This document shows positions 8,060 through 16,749 of a DNA stretch of 64,000 bases, in pieces. This stretch comes from Listeria goaensis (GTDB taxonomy: Bacteria; Bacillota; Bacilli; Lactobacillales; Listeriaceae). How positions within the stretch are numbered: position 1 is the stretch's first letter; the number at the start of each line of letters is the position of its first letter. The notes under the pieces were generated by a model. It saw nothing but the letters and a program-made list of their open reading frames with translations, was not told the origin of the DNA and did not search any database. The DNA lies in assembly GCF_900186125.1 (NCBI RefSeq), contig NZ_FYBQ01000001.1:186001-250000 (forward strand), read 5' to 3'. Position numbers and translations under genes: made by a program.

Positions 8060-8092
8060 AAACGTCTCTACTATTTAAAAGAGGCGTTTTTT
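8060..8092 (+). terminator. Terminator after the small HTH gene
   Basis: AACGTCTCT pairs with AGAGGCGTT over a 10-base loop and runs into Ts. It lies about 120 bases past the stop of the small HTH gene and just before the next promoter. Confidence 0.7.
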
Positions 8093-8098
8093 ATATGG

Positions 8099-8127
8099 TT
8101 GACAATGCGCTTAAAATCACATAGAAT
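8099..8127 (+). promoter_or_regulatory. SigA-type promoter for the TPR-like gene
   Basis: TTGACA at 8099-8104, a 17-base spacer and TAGAAT at 8122-8127, 35 bases before the chosen start of the downstream gene. Confidence 0.75.
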
Positions 8128-8161
8128 GAACCAATCTATTGACGGAACAGGAGTTGTAAGG

Positions 8162-9094
8162 ATGAAGAAAAACAATGATTCGCTTCCAACGAGTATCCTT
8201 AAAATGATGCAGGAGCGAAATTATGAGTTATCACTCGAAGAACGAAGCGAAGCATTTCATTATCTTGAAACACAACATGCATTGAATCCGGCTGATTTTA
8301 AAATCACGCATGCTTTCATTCGCCTTTTAAACCAAGGTGCGGAATATAAAGCAGCAAAAGCAATTGGGCAAGAATTTTTAATGATGGTGGGGTACAACAA
8401 AGAGATTTTAAGCGAGCTGGCAAGTACATATCAAAATTTGGATGAAATGGATCAATATTTTATGCTCGTTCGGCAATATACAGAGGAAGAAAATCAAATT
8501 CAGCAAGAAGAGCAAATCGTGGATAACATCATACCGTTCCCTAAAAAGCTAGTTACTAGGAAGCCGCAAGCTAATTTTCTTTCTTTAGATAGCCAAGAAC
8601 AACTTGTTTTTTTAAGTGAGCTTAATAAGTTTGATATTGACTTGTATAAGGGGGACTTCATTGCTATTTTAGCAGATAAAAAAGCGTCTCCTTTCGTACA
8701 ATCAGTCATTTTTGAACTTTTACATGAATGCCAAATTGATGACACCATTTTGGTTTGTAAACTAGGCGAGGAGGCTGTTTTCAATCCTCAGTCACTTGAA
8801 ACAGATTCTTTTTTGGATGATATGGAGGCGGAGCTTTCATTTGTTTTGGAAAACGATAATCCAGTTTTATTTATGCAAATTTTTCAGATGGTGCAACATC
8901 ATTATTTCATGCTCTATCCATTTTCTTTTAAACCTAAAAATGTATCTTTATGGGTGGAATGTTATATTCTTTGGGCAAATGAGCTTTACGGCGAGGAAAA
9001 AGTGACGTTGTCGAGTGATTTATCTGCGGAAGTGGAAAAAGGGTTGAATTTTATCCGAAAATTAGAAGAGAGCGGACAAAATTATTTGTTTTAA
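8162..9094 (+). CDS. Uncharacterised TPR-like helical protein upstream of tig
   Basis: A soluble, acidic, mostly helical protein of 310 residues. The N-terminal 120 residues resemble tetratricopeptide-type helical hairpins (AFHYLETQHALNPADFK, then IRLLNQGAEYKAAKA). No catalytic motif is seen. It starts at 8162 behind ACAGGAG; the open frame reaches further back but crosses the promoter. It lies directly upstream of tig, the position held in B. subtilis by the TPR protein YsoA, so it is likely that family. Its function is not known to me. Confidence 0.75.
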   Translation: MKKNNDSLPTSILKMMQERNYELSLEERSEAFHYLETQHALNPADFKITHAFIRLLNQGAEYKAAKAIGQEFLMMVGYNKEILSELASTYQNLDEMDQYFMLVRQYTEEENQIQQEEQIVDNIIPFPKKLVTRKPQANFLSLDSQEQLVFLSELNKFDIDLYKGDFIAILADKKASPFVQSVIFELLHECQIDDTILVCKLGEEAVFNPQSLETDSFLDDMEAELSFVLENDNPVLFMQIFQMVQHHYFMLYPFSFKPKNVSLWVECYILWANELYGEEKVTLSSDLSAEVEKGLNFIRKLEESGQNYLF

Positions 9095-9202
9095 TTTGTT
9101 TTCAAATCGCATGTTTTTATGTTATTATGAGTGAGTATGGCTGAATCTTGTCATGAAATGAATTTTTAATCGAACTAAATAGATGATGGAGGGAATATGA
9201 CC

Positions 9203-10486
9203 ATGTCAGTAAAATGGGAAAAAAAAGAAGGTAACATAGGTACGCTTTCTTTTGAAATTGATCAAGAACAAATTAAATCAGGTTTAGATAGAGCTTTCCA
9301 AAAAGTTCGCAAGACGCTAAACGTACCTGGATTCCGTAAAGGTAAAGTTTCACGTCAAATCTTTAACCAACGTTTTGGAGAAGAAGCGCTTTATCAAGAT
9401 GCACTTGATATTCTCCTTCCAGAAGTTTATACAAAAGCTGTTGAAGAAGCTGGAATCGATCCTGTTGACACACCACAAGTGAACATCGAATCGATGGAAA
9501 AAGGCGAAAACTGGAAATTATCAGCTGAAGTTACTGTAAAACCAGAAGTTAAACTTGGGGATTACAAAGGCTTAGAAGTTGAAAAACGCGATTCCGAATT
9601 GACGGACGAAGAAGTTGCGGAAGAATTGAAGACTTTAACAGAACGTCAAGCTGATTTAGTTGTAAAAGAAGAAGAGCCAGCAGCAAATGGTGATACGGTT
9701 GTCATCGATTTCGAAGGCTTCCACAATGAAGAACCTTTTGAAGGTGGTCAAGCGGACAACTATTCACTAGAATTAGGTTCTGGTCAATTCATTCCAGGGT
9801 TTGAAGAGCAATTGGTTGGCGCAAAAGCTGGCGATGAAAAAGAATTAAGCGTGACTTTCCCAGAAGAATATCATGCTGAAAACTTAGCTGGACAACCTGT
9901 TGTGTTTAAAGTGAAAGTACACGAAGTGAAAACAAAAGAAGTGCCTGAACTTGACGATGAGTTAGCAAAAGATATTGATTCAGAAGTAGAAACAGTAGCT
10001 GAATTAACAGAAAAAGTTACAAAACGTCTAAAAGAAGCAAAAGAAGATGCAGCTGTTCAAGGAAAACAAGATGAAGTGATTGCAAAAGCAGTTGAAAATG
10101 CGGAAGTAGACATTCCGCATGCTATGGTTCATCATGAAGCAGATCACTTAATGAACCATTTTGCGCAAGACTTGCAAGCGCAAGGGCTTACTCCTGAATT
10201 GTACTACCAATTCACTGGTCAAACAGAAGAAGCGATGCATGCACAAATGGAAACAGATGCTGAAAAACGTGTGAAAATGAATCTCGTTTTAGAAGCAATT
10301 GCGGAAGCAGAAAACATTGAGCCTACTGAAGATGCTGTTGATGCAGAAGTAGCAACTCTTGCAGAGAAATACGGAATGGAAAAAGACGCTGTTCGTGCAG
10401 CACTTGGAGATTTGAGCGAACTTAAATCTGATCTTAAAATCCGTAAAGCCATTGATGTTTTAGTGGAAAGTGCTGTTGAAAAATAA
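9203..10486 (+). CDS. tig: Trigger factor, ribosome-associated chaperone
   Basis: The chaperone meets nascent chains at the ribosome exit tunnel. At 427 residues it has the full family layout: an N-terminal ribosome-binding domain with the signature loop GFRKGKV (about residues 43-49), a central FKBP-type prolyl isomerase domain (from about 150, with [11 protein letters not shown] and [11 protein letters not shown]), and the helical C-terminal chaperone domain. The start at 9203 gives MSVKWEKK, the usual N-terminus; ATG 9197 sits only 4 bases from GGAGG and would add two residues. It is a single gene ended by a hairpin before clpX. Confidence 0.97.
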   Translation: MSVKWEKKEGNIGTLSFEIDQEQIKSGLDRAFQKVRKTLNVPGFRKGKVSRQIFNQRFGEEALYQDALDILLPEVYTKAVEEAGIDPVDTPQVNIESMEKGENWKLSAEVTVKPEVKLGDYKGLEVEKRDSELTDEEVAEELKTLTERQADLVVKEEEPAANGDTVVIDFEGFHNEEPFEGGQADNYSLELGSGQFIPGFEEQLVGAKAGDEKELSVTFPEEYHAENLAGQPVVFKVKVHEVKTKEVPELDDELAKDIDSEVETVAELTEKVTKRLKEAKEDAAVQGKQDEVIAKAVENAEVDIPHAMVHHEADHLMNHFAQDLQAQGLTPELYYQFTGQTEEAMHAQMETDAEKRVKMNLVLEAIAEAENIEPTEDAVDAEVATLAEKYGMEKDAVRAALGDLSELKSDLKIRKAIDVLVESAVEK

Positions 10487-10514
10487 GCAAACAGTAATTT
10501 GAAGCAAAACGTAC

Positions 10515-10548
10515 AAAAGGGCATGAGAATCTTCTCGTGTCCTTTATT
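10515..10548 (+). terminator. Terminator after tig
   Basis: AAAAGGGCATGAGAA pairs imperfectly with TTCTCGTGTCCTTT, followed by T-rich sequence. Confidence 0.7.
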
Positions 10549-10650
10549 TATAGAGAATGGATAACTAGAATTTCTTTTTTTATAATGCTATGATAAAATC
10601 ATAAGGTCGAAAAGATTTCGACTGAATAGGAACGAAGGGGTGAAGAAGAT

Positions 10651-11910
10651 TTGTTCAAATTTAATGATGAAAAAGGCCAATTGAAATGCTCCTTTTGTGG
10701 AAAATCACAGGATCAAGTTCGAAAACTTGTTGCTGGACCTGGCGTTTATATTTGCGATGAATGTATTGAGCTTTGCAATGAAATCATTGAAGAAGAATTA
10801 AATGTTTCGGAATTTGTTGATTTTGGAGATGTTCCAAAACCACAAGAAATCCGACACATTTTAAGTGATTATGTAATTGGACAAGAACGTGCGAAAAAAG
10901 CACTATCTGTTGCTGTCTACAATCATTATAAACGAGTAAACTCTAATGAGTCTTCCGAAGACGAAGTAGAGCTTTCAAAAAGTAATATTTGCTTAATCGG
11001 TCCAACTGGTAGTGGTAAAACGCTACTTGCTCAAACGCTTGCGCGTATTCTAAATGTACCTTTTGCGATTGCTGATGCAACTTCATTAACAGAAGCTGGC
11101 TATGTAGGGGAAGATGTTGAAAATATCTTGCTAAAACTTATTCAAGCTGCTGATTATGATGTTGAGAAGGCAGAAAAAGGCATTATCTATATTGATGAAA
11201 TTGATAAAGTGGCACGGAAATCAGAAAACCCATCGATTACTCGAGATGTTTCTGGTGAAGGTGTTCAACAAGCACTACTGAAAATCTTGGAAGGTACAGT
11301 TGCTAGCGTTCCGCCTCAAGGGGGACGTAAACATCCGCATCAGGAATTCATTCAAATTGATACAAGCAACGTATTATTCATTGTTGGCGGTGCGTTTGAC
11401 GGTATTGAACAAATTGTAAAAAATCGGATGGGTGAAAAAGTTATCGGCTTCGGAACGGAAAATGAAGTTCTAAAAGAAGAGGAAACCTATTTGTCAAAAG
11501 TTGTACCTGAAGATTTGCTGAAGTTTGGTTTAATTCCGGAGTTCATTGGGCGTCTTCCTGTTATTGCTACTCTTGAGCAACTAGACGAGGAAGCACTCAT
11601 CTCCATTTTAACCAAACCGAAAAATGCTCTTGTGAAGCAATATCAAAAAATGTTGGAACTTGATGACGTCGAGTTAGAATTTGAAGAAGAGGCGCTACAT
11701 GAAATTGCTAAAGAAGCGATTCATAGAAAGACAGGTGCCAGAGGGCTTCGCTCGATTATTGAGAGTATTATGCTTGATGTTATGTTTGAAATTCCTTCGC
11801 GAGATGATATTGCGAAATGTATCATTACAAAAGATGCTGTGACTGGCGATGAAGAGCCTAAACTGCAATTGGAAGACGGTTCTGTGATTCCAATTAAAAC
11901 ATCTGCCTAA
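10651..11910 (+). CDS. clpX: ATP-dependent Clp protease ATP-binding subunit ClpX
   Basis: The AAA+ unfoldase feeds substrates to ClpP. At 419 residues it is full length. It has an N-terminal zinc-binding domain with CSFCGK and CDECIELC (four cysteines, 14-39), Walker A GPTGSGKT (near 120), Walker [10 protein letters not shown] (near 178), the pore loop segment GYVGEDVE, the tripeptide-forming IGF loop in GEKVIGFG that contacts ClpP, and the sensor-2 arginine in GARGLRSI. Translation starts at TTG 10651 behind GAAGGGGTG. It is monocistronic with a terminator 5 bases after the stop. Confidence 0.97.
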   Translation: MFKFNDEKGQLKCSFCGKSQDQVRKLVAGPGVYICDECIELCNEIIEEELNVSEFVDFGDVPKPQEIRHILSDYVIGQERAKKALSVAVYNHYKRVNSNESSEDEVELSKSNICLIGPTGSGKTLLAQTLARILNVPFAIADATSLTEAGYVGEDVENILLKLIQAADYDVEKAEKGIIYIDEIDKVARKSENPSITRDVSGEGVQQALLKILEGTVASVPPQGGRKHPHQEFIQIDTSNVLFIVGGAFDGIEQIVKNRMGEKVIGFGTENEVLKEEETYLSKVVPEDLLKFGLIPEFIGRLPVIATLEQLDEEALISILTKPKNALVKQYQKMLELDDVELEFEEEALHEIAKEAIHRKTGARGLRSIIESIMLDVMFEIPSRDDIAKCIITKDAVTGDEEPKLQLEDGSVIPIKTSA

Positions 11911-11912
11911 AT

Positions 11913-11946
11913 AAAAGCCGGTATTCTTATGGGATACTGGCTTTTT
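11913..11946 (+). terminator. Terminator after clpX
   Basis: AAAGCCGGTAT pairs with GATACTGGCTTTTT (G-U pairs included) over an 8-base loop, then a T tract. Confidence 0.8.
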
Positions 11947-12032
11947 AGTATGTTAAGGGGGCATTTTGTTATATCTTTCAAACTTTTTCATGCTATAATC
12001 AAGAAAATGAAATGGATGAAATGAGGGATTTT

Positions 12033-12584
12033 ATGGAAACGAAGAAGAAAGAGCCAAAATCAGCCATTTTTGGATGGCTAAAAGTCATTTTATTGGCACT
12101 TATTATTGCGTTTGGAATACGCTATTTCCTCATCTCACCAGTTACTGTTTATGGGGACTCAATGGATCCTACTTTGCATGACGGGGAACATTTATTCATT
12201 AACAAAATGGCAAATCCTGATCGATTTGATATTATCGTTTTCCCTGCACCTGATGAAGAAGGAGCTGAATATATTAAACGTGTCATAGGGTTACCAGGCG
12301 ACACGGTGGAATATCGTTCAGACCAGCTTTATATTAATGGAAAAAAATATGATGAACCGTACTTAGATAGCGAAAAAGAAAGTATTACAAGCGGCTATCT
12401 AACTGAGGATTTTAAACTAAATGAACTGCCTGCTTGTGGTGGTGTGAATAAAGTTCCAAAGGGTGAACTATTCGTGTTAGGTGATAATCGCCGAATAAGT
12501 AAGGATAGTCGCTATATTGGCTTTATTAAAGAAGCTGATGTTCTAGGTAAAGTAATCTCATTTGGAAACACTTTACAAAGATAG
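12033..12584 (+). CDS. sipX: Type I signal peptidase SipX
   Basis: Membrane-anchored leader peptidase that removes signal peptides from secreted proteins. The 183 residues have one N-terminal membrane anchor (about 18-38), the serine nucleophile in GDSMDPTL, the lysine general base in YIKRVIGLPGD, and the GDNRRISKDSR box. The start at 12033 follows GAGGG; an ATG at 12012 lacks a ribosome site. It is the first of three paralogues in a row; from L. monocytogenes studies the three have different roles, with SipZ the major one. The symbol is assigned by gene order. Confidence 0.93.
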   Translation: METKKKEPKSAIFGWLKVILLALIIAFGIRYFLISPVTVYGDSMDPTLHDGEHLFINKMANPDRFDIIVFPAPDEEGAEYIKRVIGLPGDTVEYRSDQLYINGKKYDEPYLDSEKESITSGYLTEDFKLNELPACGGVNKVPKGELFVLGDNRRISKDSRYIGFIKEADVLGKVISFGNTLQR

Positions 12585-12690
12585 GTTTTCTATAACTTTA
12601 CATCAAAAAAAATAAATGGGATAATAGGTCGTGTTATCCATTCTAGAGGGCACGATATTTATTATGTACGTGCATGAGAGGAAGTCGAAA

Positions 12691-13245
12691 ATGGAAGAAA
12701 ATGAAGTGAAAAAGAAATCAAAAAAACAACAGATTCTTAGTTGGGTTCTTGTTATTGCTACTGCATTACTGATTGCACTCCTTGTTAGAACTTTTGTTTT
12801 TGCTCCAGTAAAAGTAGATGGATTATCCATGTATCCAACATATGAAAATGGAGATCGTGTTTTTATTGAAAAAATAACTGGACCTGATCGCTATGATATT
12901 GTTGTGTTTGATGCACCAGTTTCGACTGGTGATGAAGGAAAATACTTCATTAAACGTGTCATTGGTATTCCTGGTGACAAAATTGAGTTTAAAAATGGTG
13001 AGCTTTATTTAAATGGAAAAAAACATCCGGAATCTTATCTCGCAGATGGTATGAAAACATATCGTGAACCGGGCGATGGGGACGGAAACTTCACTTTAGA
13101 AGATGTAACTGGTAAAAGTGTTGTACCAAAAGGTAAGTTATTTGTTTTAGGTGATAACCGTGAAGGAAGTATGGACGGCCGTATGTTTGGCTTTATTGAT
13201 GACTCATCGATTGATGGCGTTGTCCTTCAATTTTCAAAAAAATAA
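12691..13245 (+). CDS. sipY: Type I signal peptidase SipY
   Basis: 184 residues: a lysine-rich N-terminus, a single membrane anchor (about 17-40), the nucleophile in VDGLSMYPTY, the catalytic lysine in FIKRVIGIPGD, and GDNREGSMDGR. The last box departs from the usual GDNRxxSxDSR by GR for SR. The start at 12691 follows GAGAGGAAG; the longer in-frame opening has no such site. The middle insert (YREPGDGDGNFTLEDV) differs from SipX and SipZ and may change substrate choice. Confidence 0.93.
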   Translation: MEENEVKKKSKKQQILSWVLVIATALLIALLVRTFVFAPVKVDGLSMYPTYENGDRVFIEKITGPDRYDIVVFDAPVSTGDEGKYFIKRVIGIPGDKIEFKNGELYLNGKKHPESYLADGMKTYREPGDGDGNFTLEDVTGKSVVPKGKLFVLGDNREGSMDGRMFGFIDDSSIDGVVLQFSKK

Positions 13246-13252
13246 AGTAGAT

Positions 13253-13277
13253 CCGCGAGATTATCTCGCGGGTTTTC
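13253..13277 (+). terminator. Terminator between sipY and sipZ
   Basis: CCGCGAGA pairs with TCTCGCGG over a 3-base loop, followed by GTTTT. The T tract is short, so read-through is possible. Confidence 0.55.
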
Positions 13278-13345
13278 CTATTCAGGTGTATTTTTTTCGT
13301 ATATAATGGAAGTATGGAAGTTAAATAGTAGGCGGTGCAATAAAG

Positions 13346-13885
13346 TTGAAGGAAAAGAATCTTAAAAGATTGTGGGCGTGGATTTGGGCGGCAGTGGTAG
13401 CGATTATACTCGCTTTATTTATTCGCTTTTATTTATTTGTTCCAATTATTGTAGATGGCGTTTCGATGATGCCGACATTAACAGATGGTAATCGCGTTAT
13501 CATCAATCGTTATGGCTCTATAGACCGATTTGATGTGGTTGTTTTCCGCGAAGATGGAACTGATTACATTAAACGTGTTATTGGGCTTCCAGGCGATGTT
13601 ATCGAGTATAAAGAAGATACGCTCTACATTAATGGGAAAAAATATGATGAACCCTATTTAGATGAGTATAAAAAGAAAATGAAAGACGGTTATTTGACGG
13701 AAGACTATAGCACAAAAGAGATGCTTCCAGATGGCAAGGTGCCAAAAAACACTTATTTTGTGTTGGGCGATAATAGAAGAGCGAGCCGAGATAGCAGAAT
13801 CATCGGACCCGTTTCAGAAACGAAGATAGTTGGTACAGCGCCAATTTGTTACTGGCCGCTTGCGGATGCAAAATTTATTGAGTAG
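13346..13885 (+). CDS. sipZ: Type I signal peptidase SipZ
   Basis: 179 residues with one N-terminal anchor (about 9-31), the nucleophile in VDGVSMMPTL, the catalytic lysine in YIKRVIGLPGD and the complete GDNRRASRDSR box. Translation starts at TTG 13346. In L. monocytogenes SipZ is the main signal peptidase, as established in the literature; assignment here is by position (third of three). A TATAAT at 13299-13304 lies upstream. It is followed 13 bp later by rbgA, so the two are probably co-transcribed. Confidence 0.93.
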   Translation: MKEKNLKRLWAWIWAAVVAIILALFIRFYLFVPIIVDGVSMMPTLTDGNRVIINRYGSIDRFDVVVFREDGTDYIKRVIGLPGDVIEYKEDTLYINGKKYDEPYLDEYKKKMKDGYLTEDYSTKEMLPDGKVPKNTYFVLGDNRRASRDSRIIGPVSETKIVGTAPICYWPLADAKFIE

Positions 13886-13898
13886 GAGAAGAACGTTC

Positions 13899-14756
13899 AT
13901 GACAATTCAGTGGTTCCCCGGTCATATGGCGAAAGCACGTAGAGAAGTGACCGAGAAATTAAAATTAGTAGATGTGATTTTCGAGCTTGTGGATGCCAGA
14001 ATTCCTCTATCCTCATCGAATCCAATGCTTGAAGAAATAATCCACCAGAAAAAACGCGTCATTATCTTAAATAAAGCGGACGCAGCAGATGAAAAAGTAA
14101 CGAAGGAATGGGTGGCCTACTTTAAAGAAAAAGGTTTAAAAGCAGTTCCGGTCAATGCACAGCAAGGAAAAAATCTTCATGCAATCGAACGCGCAGCCGA
14201 AGAGCTTATGGCGGAAAAATTCGCACGTCAAAAGGAGCGAGGAATGCGACCGAGAGCTATTCGTGCCATGATTTTAGGAATCCCCAATGTAGGTAAATCC
14301 ACGCTTATAAATCGCCTAGCAAAAAAAAATATTGCTAAGACGGGTAATAAACCGGGCGTTACGAAAGCACAACAATGGATAAAAGTGGGCAAAACGCTTG
14401 AACTGCTTGATACGCCAGGCATTCTTTGGCCAAAATTTGAAGACCAAGAAGTAGGATTTAAATTAGCGCTGACAGGTGCGATTAAAGATGACATTTTAAA
14501 CATGGAAGAAATCGCTTTATATGGCATTCACTTTTTAGAAGCTCATTACCCTGTGAGGTTAAAGGAATGGCTGGATTTTGTAAATGCTTCGGATGATACA
14601 GAAATATTAGCCCAAATTGCTAGCAAGCACGGCTACTTCGATAAATATCGCGATCCAGATTATGGACGCGCGGCAGAGTGGCTAGTACGGGAAATTAGGC
14701 AACAAAAAGCCGGTAAAATCTCTTTTGATTTACCAGAATTAGGTGACACAAATTGA
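13899..14756 (+). CDS. rbgA: Ribosome biogenesis GTPase RbgA (YlqF)
   Basis: Circularly permuted GTPase for late 50S subunit assembly. The motif order is permuted as expected: G4 (NKAD, near 58) comes before G1 (GIPNVGKST, near 127) and G3 (DTPGILWP, near 172). The N-terminal [11 protein letters not shown] and the C-terminal ANTAR-like helical region are present in 285 residues. The start at 13899 is behind TAGGAGAAG; the reading frame is open back into sipZ. It overlaps rnhB by 4 bp, the same rbgA-rnhB order as in B. subtilis. Confidence 0.95.
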   Translation: MTIQWFPGHMAKARREVTEKLKLVDVIFELVDARIPLSSSNPMLEEIIHQKKRVIILNKADAADEKVTKEWVAYFKEKGLKAVPVNAQQGKNLHAIERAAEELMAEKFARQKERGMRPRAIRAMILGIPNVGKSTLINRLAKKNIAKTGNKPGVTKAQQWIKVGKTLELLDTPGILWPKFEDQEVGFKLALTGAIKDDILNMEEIALYGIHFLEAHYPVRLKEWLDFVNASDDTEILAQIASKHGYFDKYRDPDYGRAAEWLVREIRQQKAGKISFDLPELGDTN

Positions 14757-15511
14757 GCTATTCGATAAGCGAGATAAAACAGATTATAAGCGGAATTAAT
14801 ACAGAAAAGGAACTCTCCCCTTTTATTCAAGATGAGCGAAAAGGGGTTCAAAAGCTTGTTGAGAATGCACGTAAACGGATGGAAAAAGCATATCTTCTTC
14901 AGGAAAAAATGCGTGAGATGCAAATTTTTGAAAATGAAGCATATCAAAAAGGTTTTCGCTATGTTGCGGGCGTTGATGAAGTTGGTCGTGGTCCACTTGC
15001 GGGGCCTGTTGTTGCGGCGGCTGTCATTTTGCCAGACGATTTTAATGTGCTTGGAATTAATGATTCTAAGCAACTTAATGAAGCAAAACGAGAAGCTTTT
15101 TTTGATGAAATTAAAGAAAATGCTATTGCCTATCATGTTGGAATCGTGCCGCATTCGATTATCGATGAAGTCAATATTTATGAGGCGACTAAAATAGCGA
15201 TGAATGAGGCATTAGACGGTTTAGCTCCAGCGCCTGATTTTACATTAATTGATGCGATGCCGCTAAAACGTTCGCCTGATGAATTATCAATTATTAAAGG
15301 TGACAGCAAGAGTATTTCGATTGCGGCTGCTTCAATTTTAGCTAAAGTTACGCGTGACCGTTTAATGAGGGAGTATGACGAGAGATATCCGGGCTATGAT
15401 TTTGCTCATAATATGGGATACGGAACGAAAAAGCATTTAGAAGGTTTAGCAAGTATTGGACCTTGTCCGATTCATCGAAAGACATTTGCACCAGTAAAAT
15501 TGTATCTTTAA
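14753..15511 (+). CDS. rnhB: Ribonuclease HII
   Basis: Removes RNA from RNA-DNA hybrids and single ribonucleotides from DNA. It has a non-catalytic N-terminal extension of about 70 residues, as in Bacillus RNase HII, then the catalytic core: [13 protein letters not shown] holds the first acid pair, followed by GINDSKQL and the later aspartates in LIDAMP and [12 protein letters not shown]. The TTG start at 14753 overlaps the rbgA stop, which suggests coupled translation. 252 residues is normal length. Confidence 0.95.
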   Translation: MSYSISEIKQIISGINTEKELSPFIQDERKGVQKLVENARKRMEKAYLLQEKMREMQIFENEAYQKGFRYVAGVDEVGRGPLAGPVVAAAVILPDDFNVLGINDSKQLNEAKREAFFDEIKENAIAYHVGIVPHSIIDEVNIYEATKIAMNEALDGLAPAPDFTLIDAMPLKRSPDELSIIKGDSKSISIAAASILAKVTRDRLMREYDERYPGYDFAHNMGYGTKKHLEGLASIGPCPIHRKTFAPVKLYL

Positions 15512-15547
15512 GTTAAAAGCAGTTTGAAACTAGTTAAATAGATTTTG

Positions 15548-15582
15548 AAAAGAGTATTTCTATGTAGAACTACTCTTTTTTT
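15548..15582 (+). terminator. Terminator after rnhB
   Basis: AAAAGAGTA and ACTCTTTT close a stem that also pairs TTCTA with TAGAA, followed by a run of Ts. Confidence 0.8.
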
Positions 15583-15658
15583 GCGTTTTAAAAATGCTAT
15601 TTTCGCGATTTGCTAAATCATGGCTTCTGCGTAAAATAGAGAAAAAGGAGGTTACGAT

Positions 15659-16501
15659 ATGGATTTACTTGAAAAAAATACTTGGCAGGAGTTGCTATAT
15701 TTACCTGCTACTCTTCGAGCAAGAATTTGGCAATACTGTTTAGATAAAGATTGTTTCCAATATGAAGAGCGGGAATTTCATACATTATTTTTAGATGGAG
15801 AAGAGGAGCTAGAGGTAGCAGATGTGACGACAGAACTTTCTGCGTTTGAAGAGTCAGGAGGTCAATTTCTATTTTATTTTGATGATGACTATCCAGCTCA
15901 ACTACGGGAAATTCAAAATGCACCGCCAATTCTCTTAATTTACGGAGAGGTGTCATTACTCTCTGAACCATCTATTTCGGTTATCGGGACGCATAAAATG
16001 AGACACTACGGGAGAGCTGTTACTAAATTTTTAACAAAAGGACTTTGCAAACAAAATATGGTAGTTGTAACGGGGATCCTCCATGGTGTTGAAGAAACTG
16101 CTGCGAGGAGCGTTTTAAAGGTGGATGGCAATTTAATTTGCGTATTACCTTCTGGCTTCAACGTACCGTATCCACTAAACAATCAGGAATTATTTGAAAG
16201 AATCAAAGCTCTGGGGAATGTTTTAGTCAGCGAATATTTGCCAAATCAACAAGCAAGAAAAAATTTTTTTGAAGAACGCAGTAGAATTATGAGTGGGTTA
16301 ACGAAGGGAGTTCTTATAACAGAAGCGGAAGAAAAAAGTGGTTCGCTTGTGACGGCAAGCTATGCGCTCGAGCAGAATAGAGAAATTTTTGTGGTTCCAG
16401 GAAATATTTTTGCAACAGGTTCTGGAGGAACGAATGGCTTAATTTCAGAAGGTGCGAAACTTGTATCACAGTCCATGCATATAATAGAAGAAATTAACTA
16501 A
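15659..16501 (+). CDS. dprA: DNA processing protein DprA/Smf
   Basis: DprA binds incoming single-stranded DNA and loads RecA in transformation. The 280 residues have an N-terminal helical region and the Rossmann-like core with SEYLPNQQ, EERSRIMSGLTKGVLITEA and KSGSLVTASYALEQNREIF. Several usually strict positions differ: IGTHKMRHYG where a G-S/T-R motif is usual, GVEETAAR where GID-xx-AH is usual, and RSR where RNR is usual. It may be a diverged DprA. ATG 15659 follows AAGGAGG. It lies upstream of topA as in Bacillus. Confidence 0.88.
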   Translation: MDLLEKNTWQELLYLPATLRARIWQYCLDKDCFQYEEREFHTLFLDGEEELEVADVTTELSAFEESGGQFLFYFDDDYPAQLREIQNAPPILLIYGEVSLLSEPSISVIGTHKMRHYGRAVTKFLTKGLCKQNMVVVTGILHGVEETAARSVLKVDGNLICVLPSGFNVPYPLNNQELFERIKALGNVLVSEYLPNQQARKNFFEERSRIMSGLTKGVLITEAEEKSGSLVTASYALEQNREIFVVPGNIFATGSGGTNGLISEGAKLVSQSMHIIEEIN

Positions 16502-16609
16502 ATATGGAAAAATTATAACTAAATGAAGTGATTTGGCTTGCAATTCCTGTTTTTTTGATATAAGTTTGCTTAAGAATGGTTGAAAAATAGCATGATTTCA
16601 AAAGATGGA

Positions 16610-16638
16610 TTGACAAAAGTTTTTGAAAGAGCTATTAT
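16610..16638 (+). promoter_or_regulatory. SigA-type promoter for topA
   Basis: TTGACA at 16610-16615, a 17-base spacer and TATTAT at 16633-16638. It gives topA a 5' leader of about 105 bases with no obvious hairpin. Confidence 0.8.
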
Positions 16639-16749
16639 TGACTACTGAATTGTATATCAATTTAGAAGAAAGCAAACGATTAGCGAGGCAGAAAATAAGA
16701 AAGTATTATTTAGCCCGCTCATTTGACCCAAATCAGGGAGGAAAAGCCA

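Noticed and set aside
14660-15154. 164-residue open frame antisense to rbgA and rnhB
   Set aside because: Shadow of two conserved genes with overlapping stop and start; no ribosome site.
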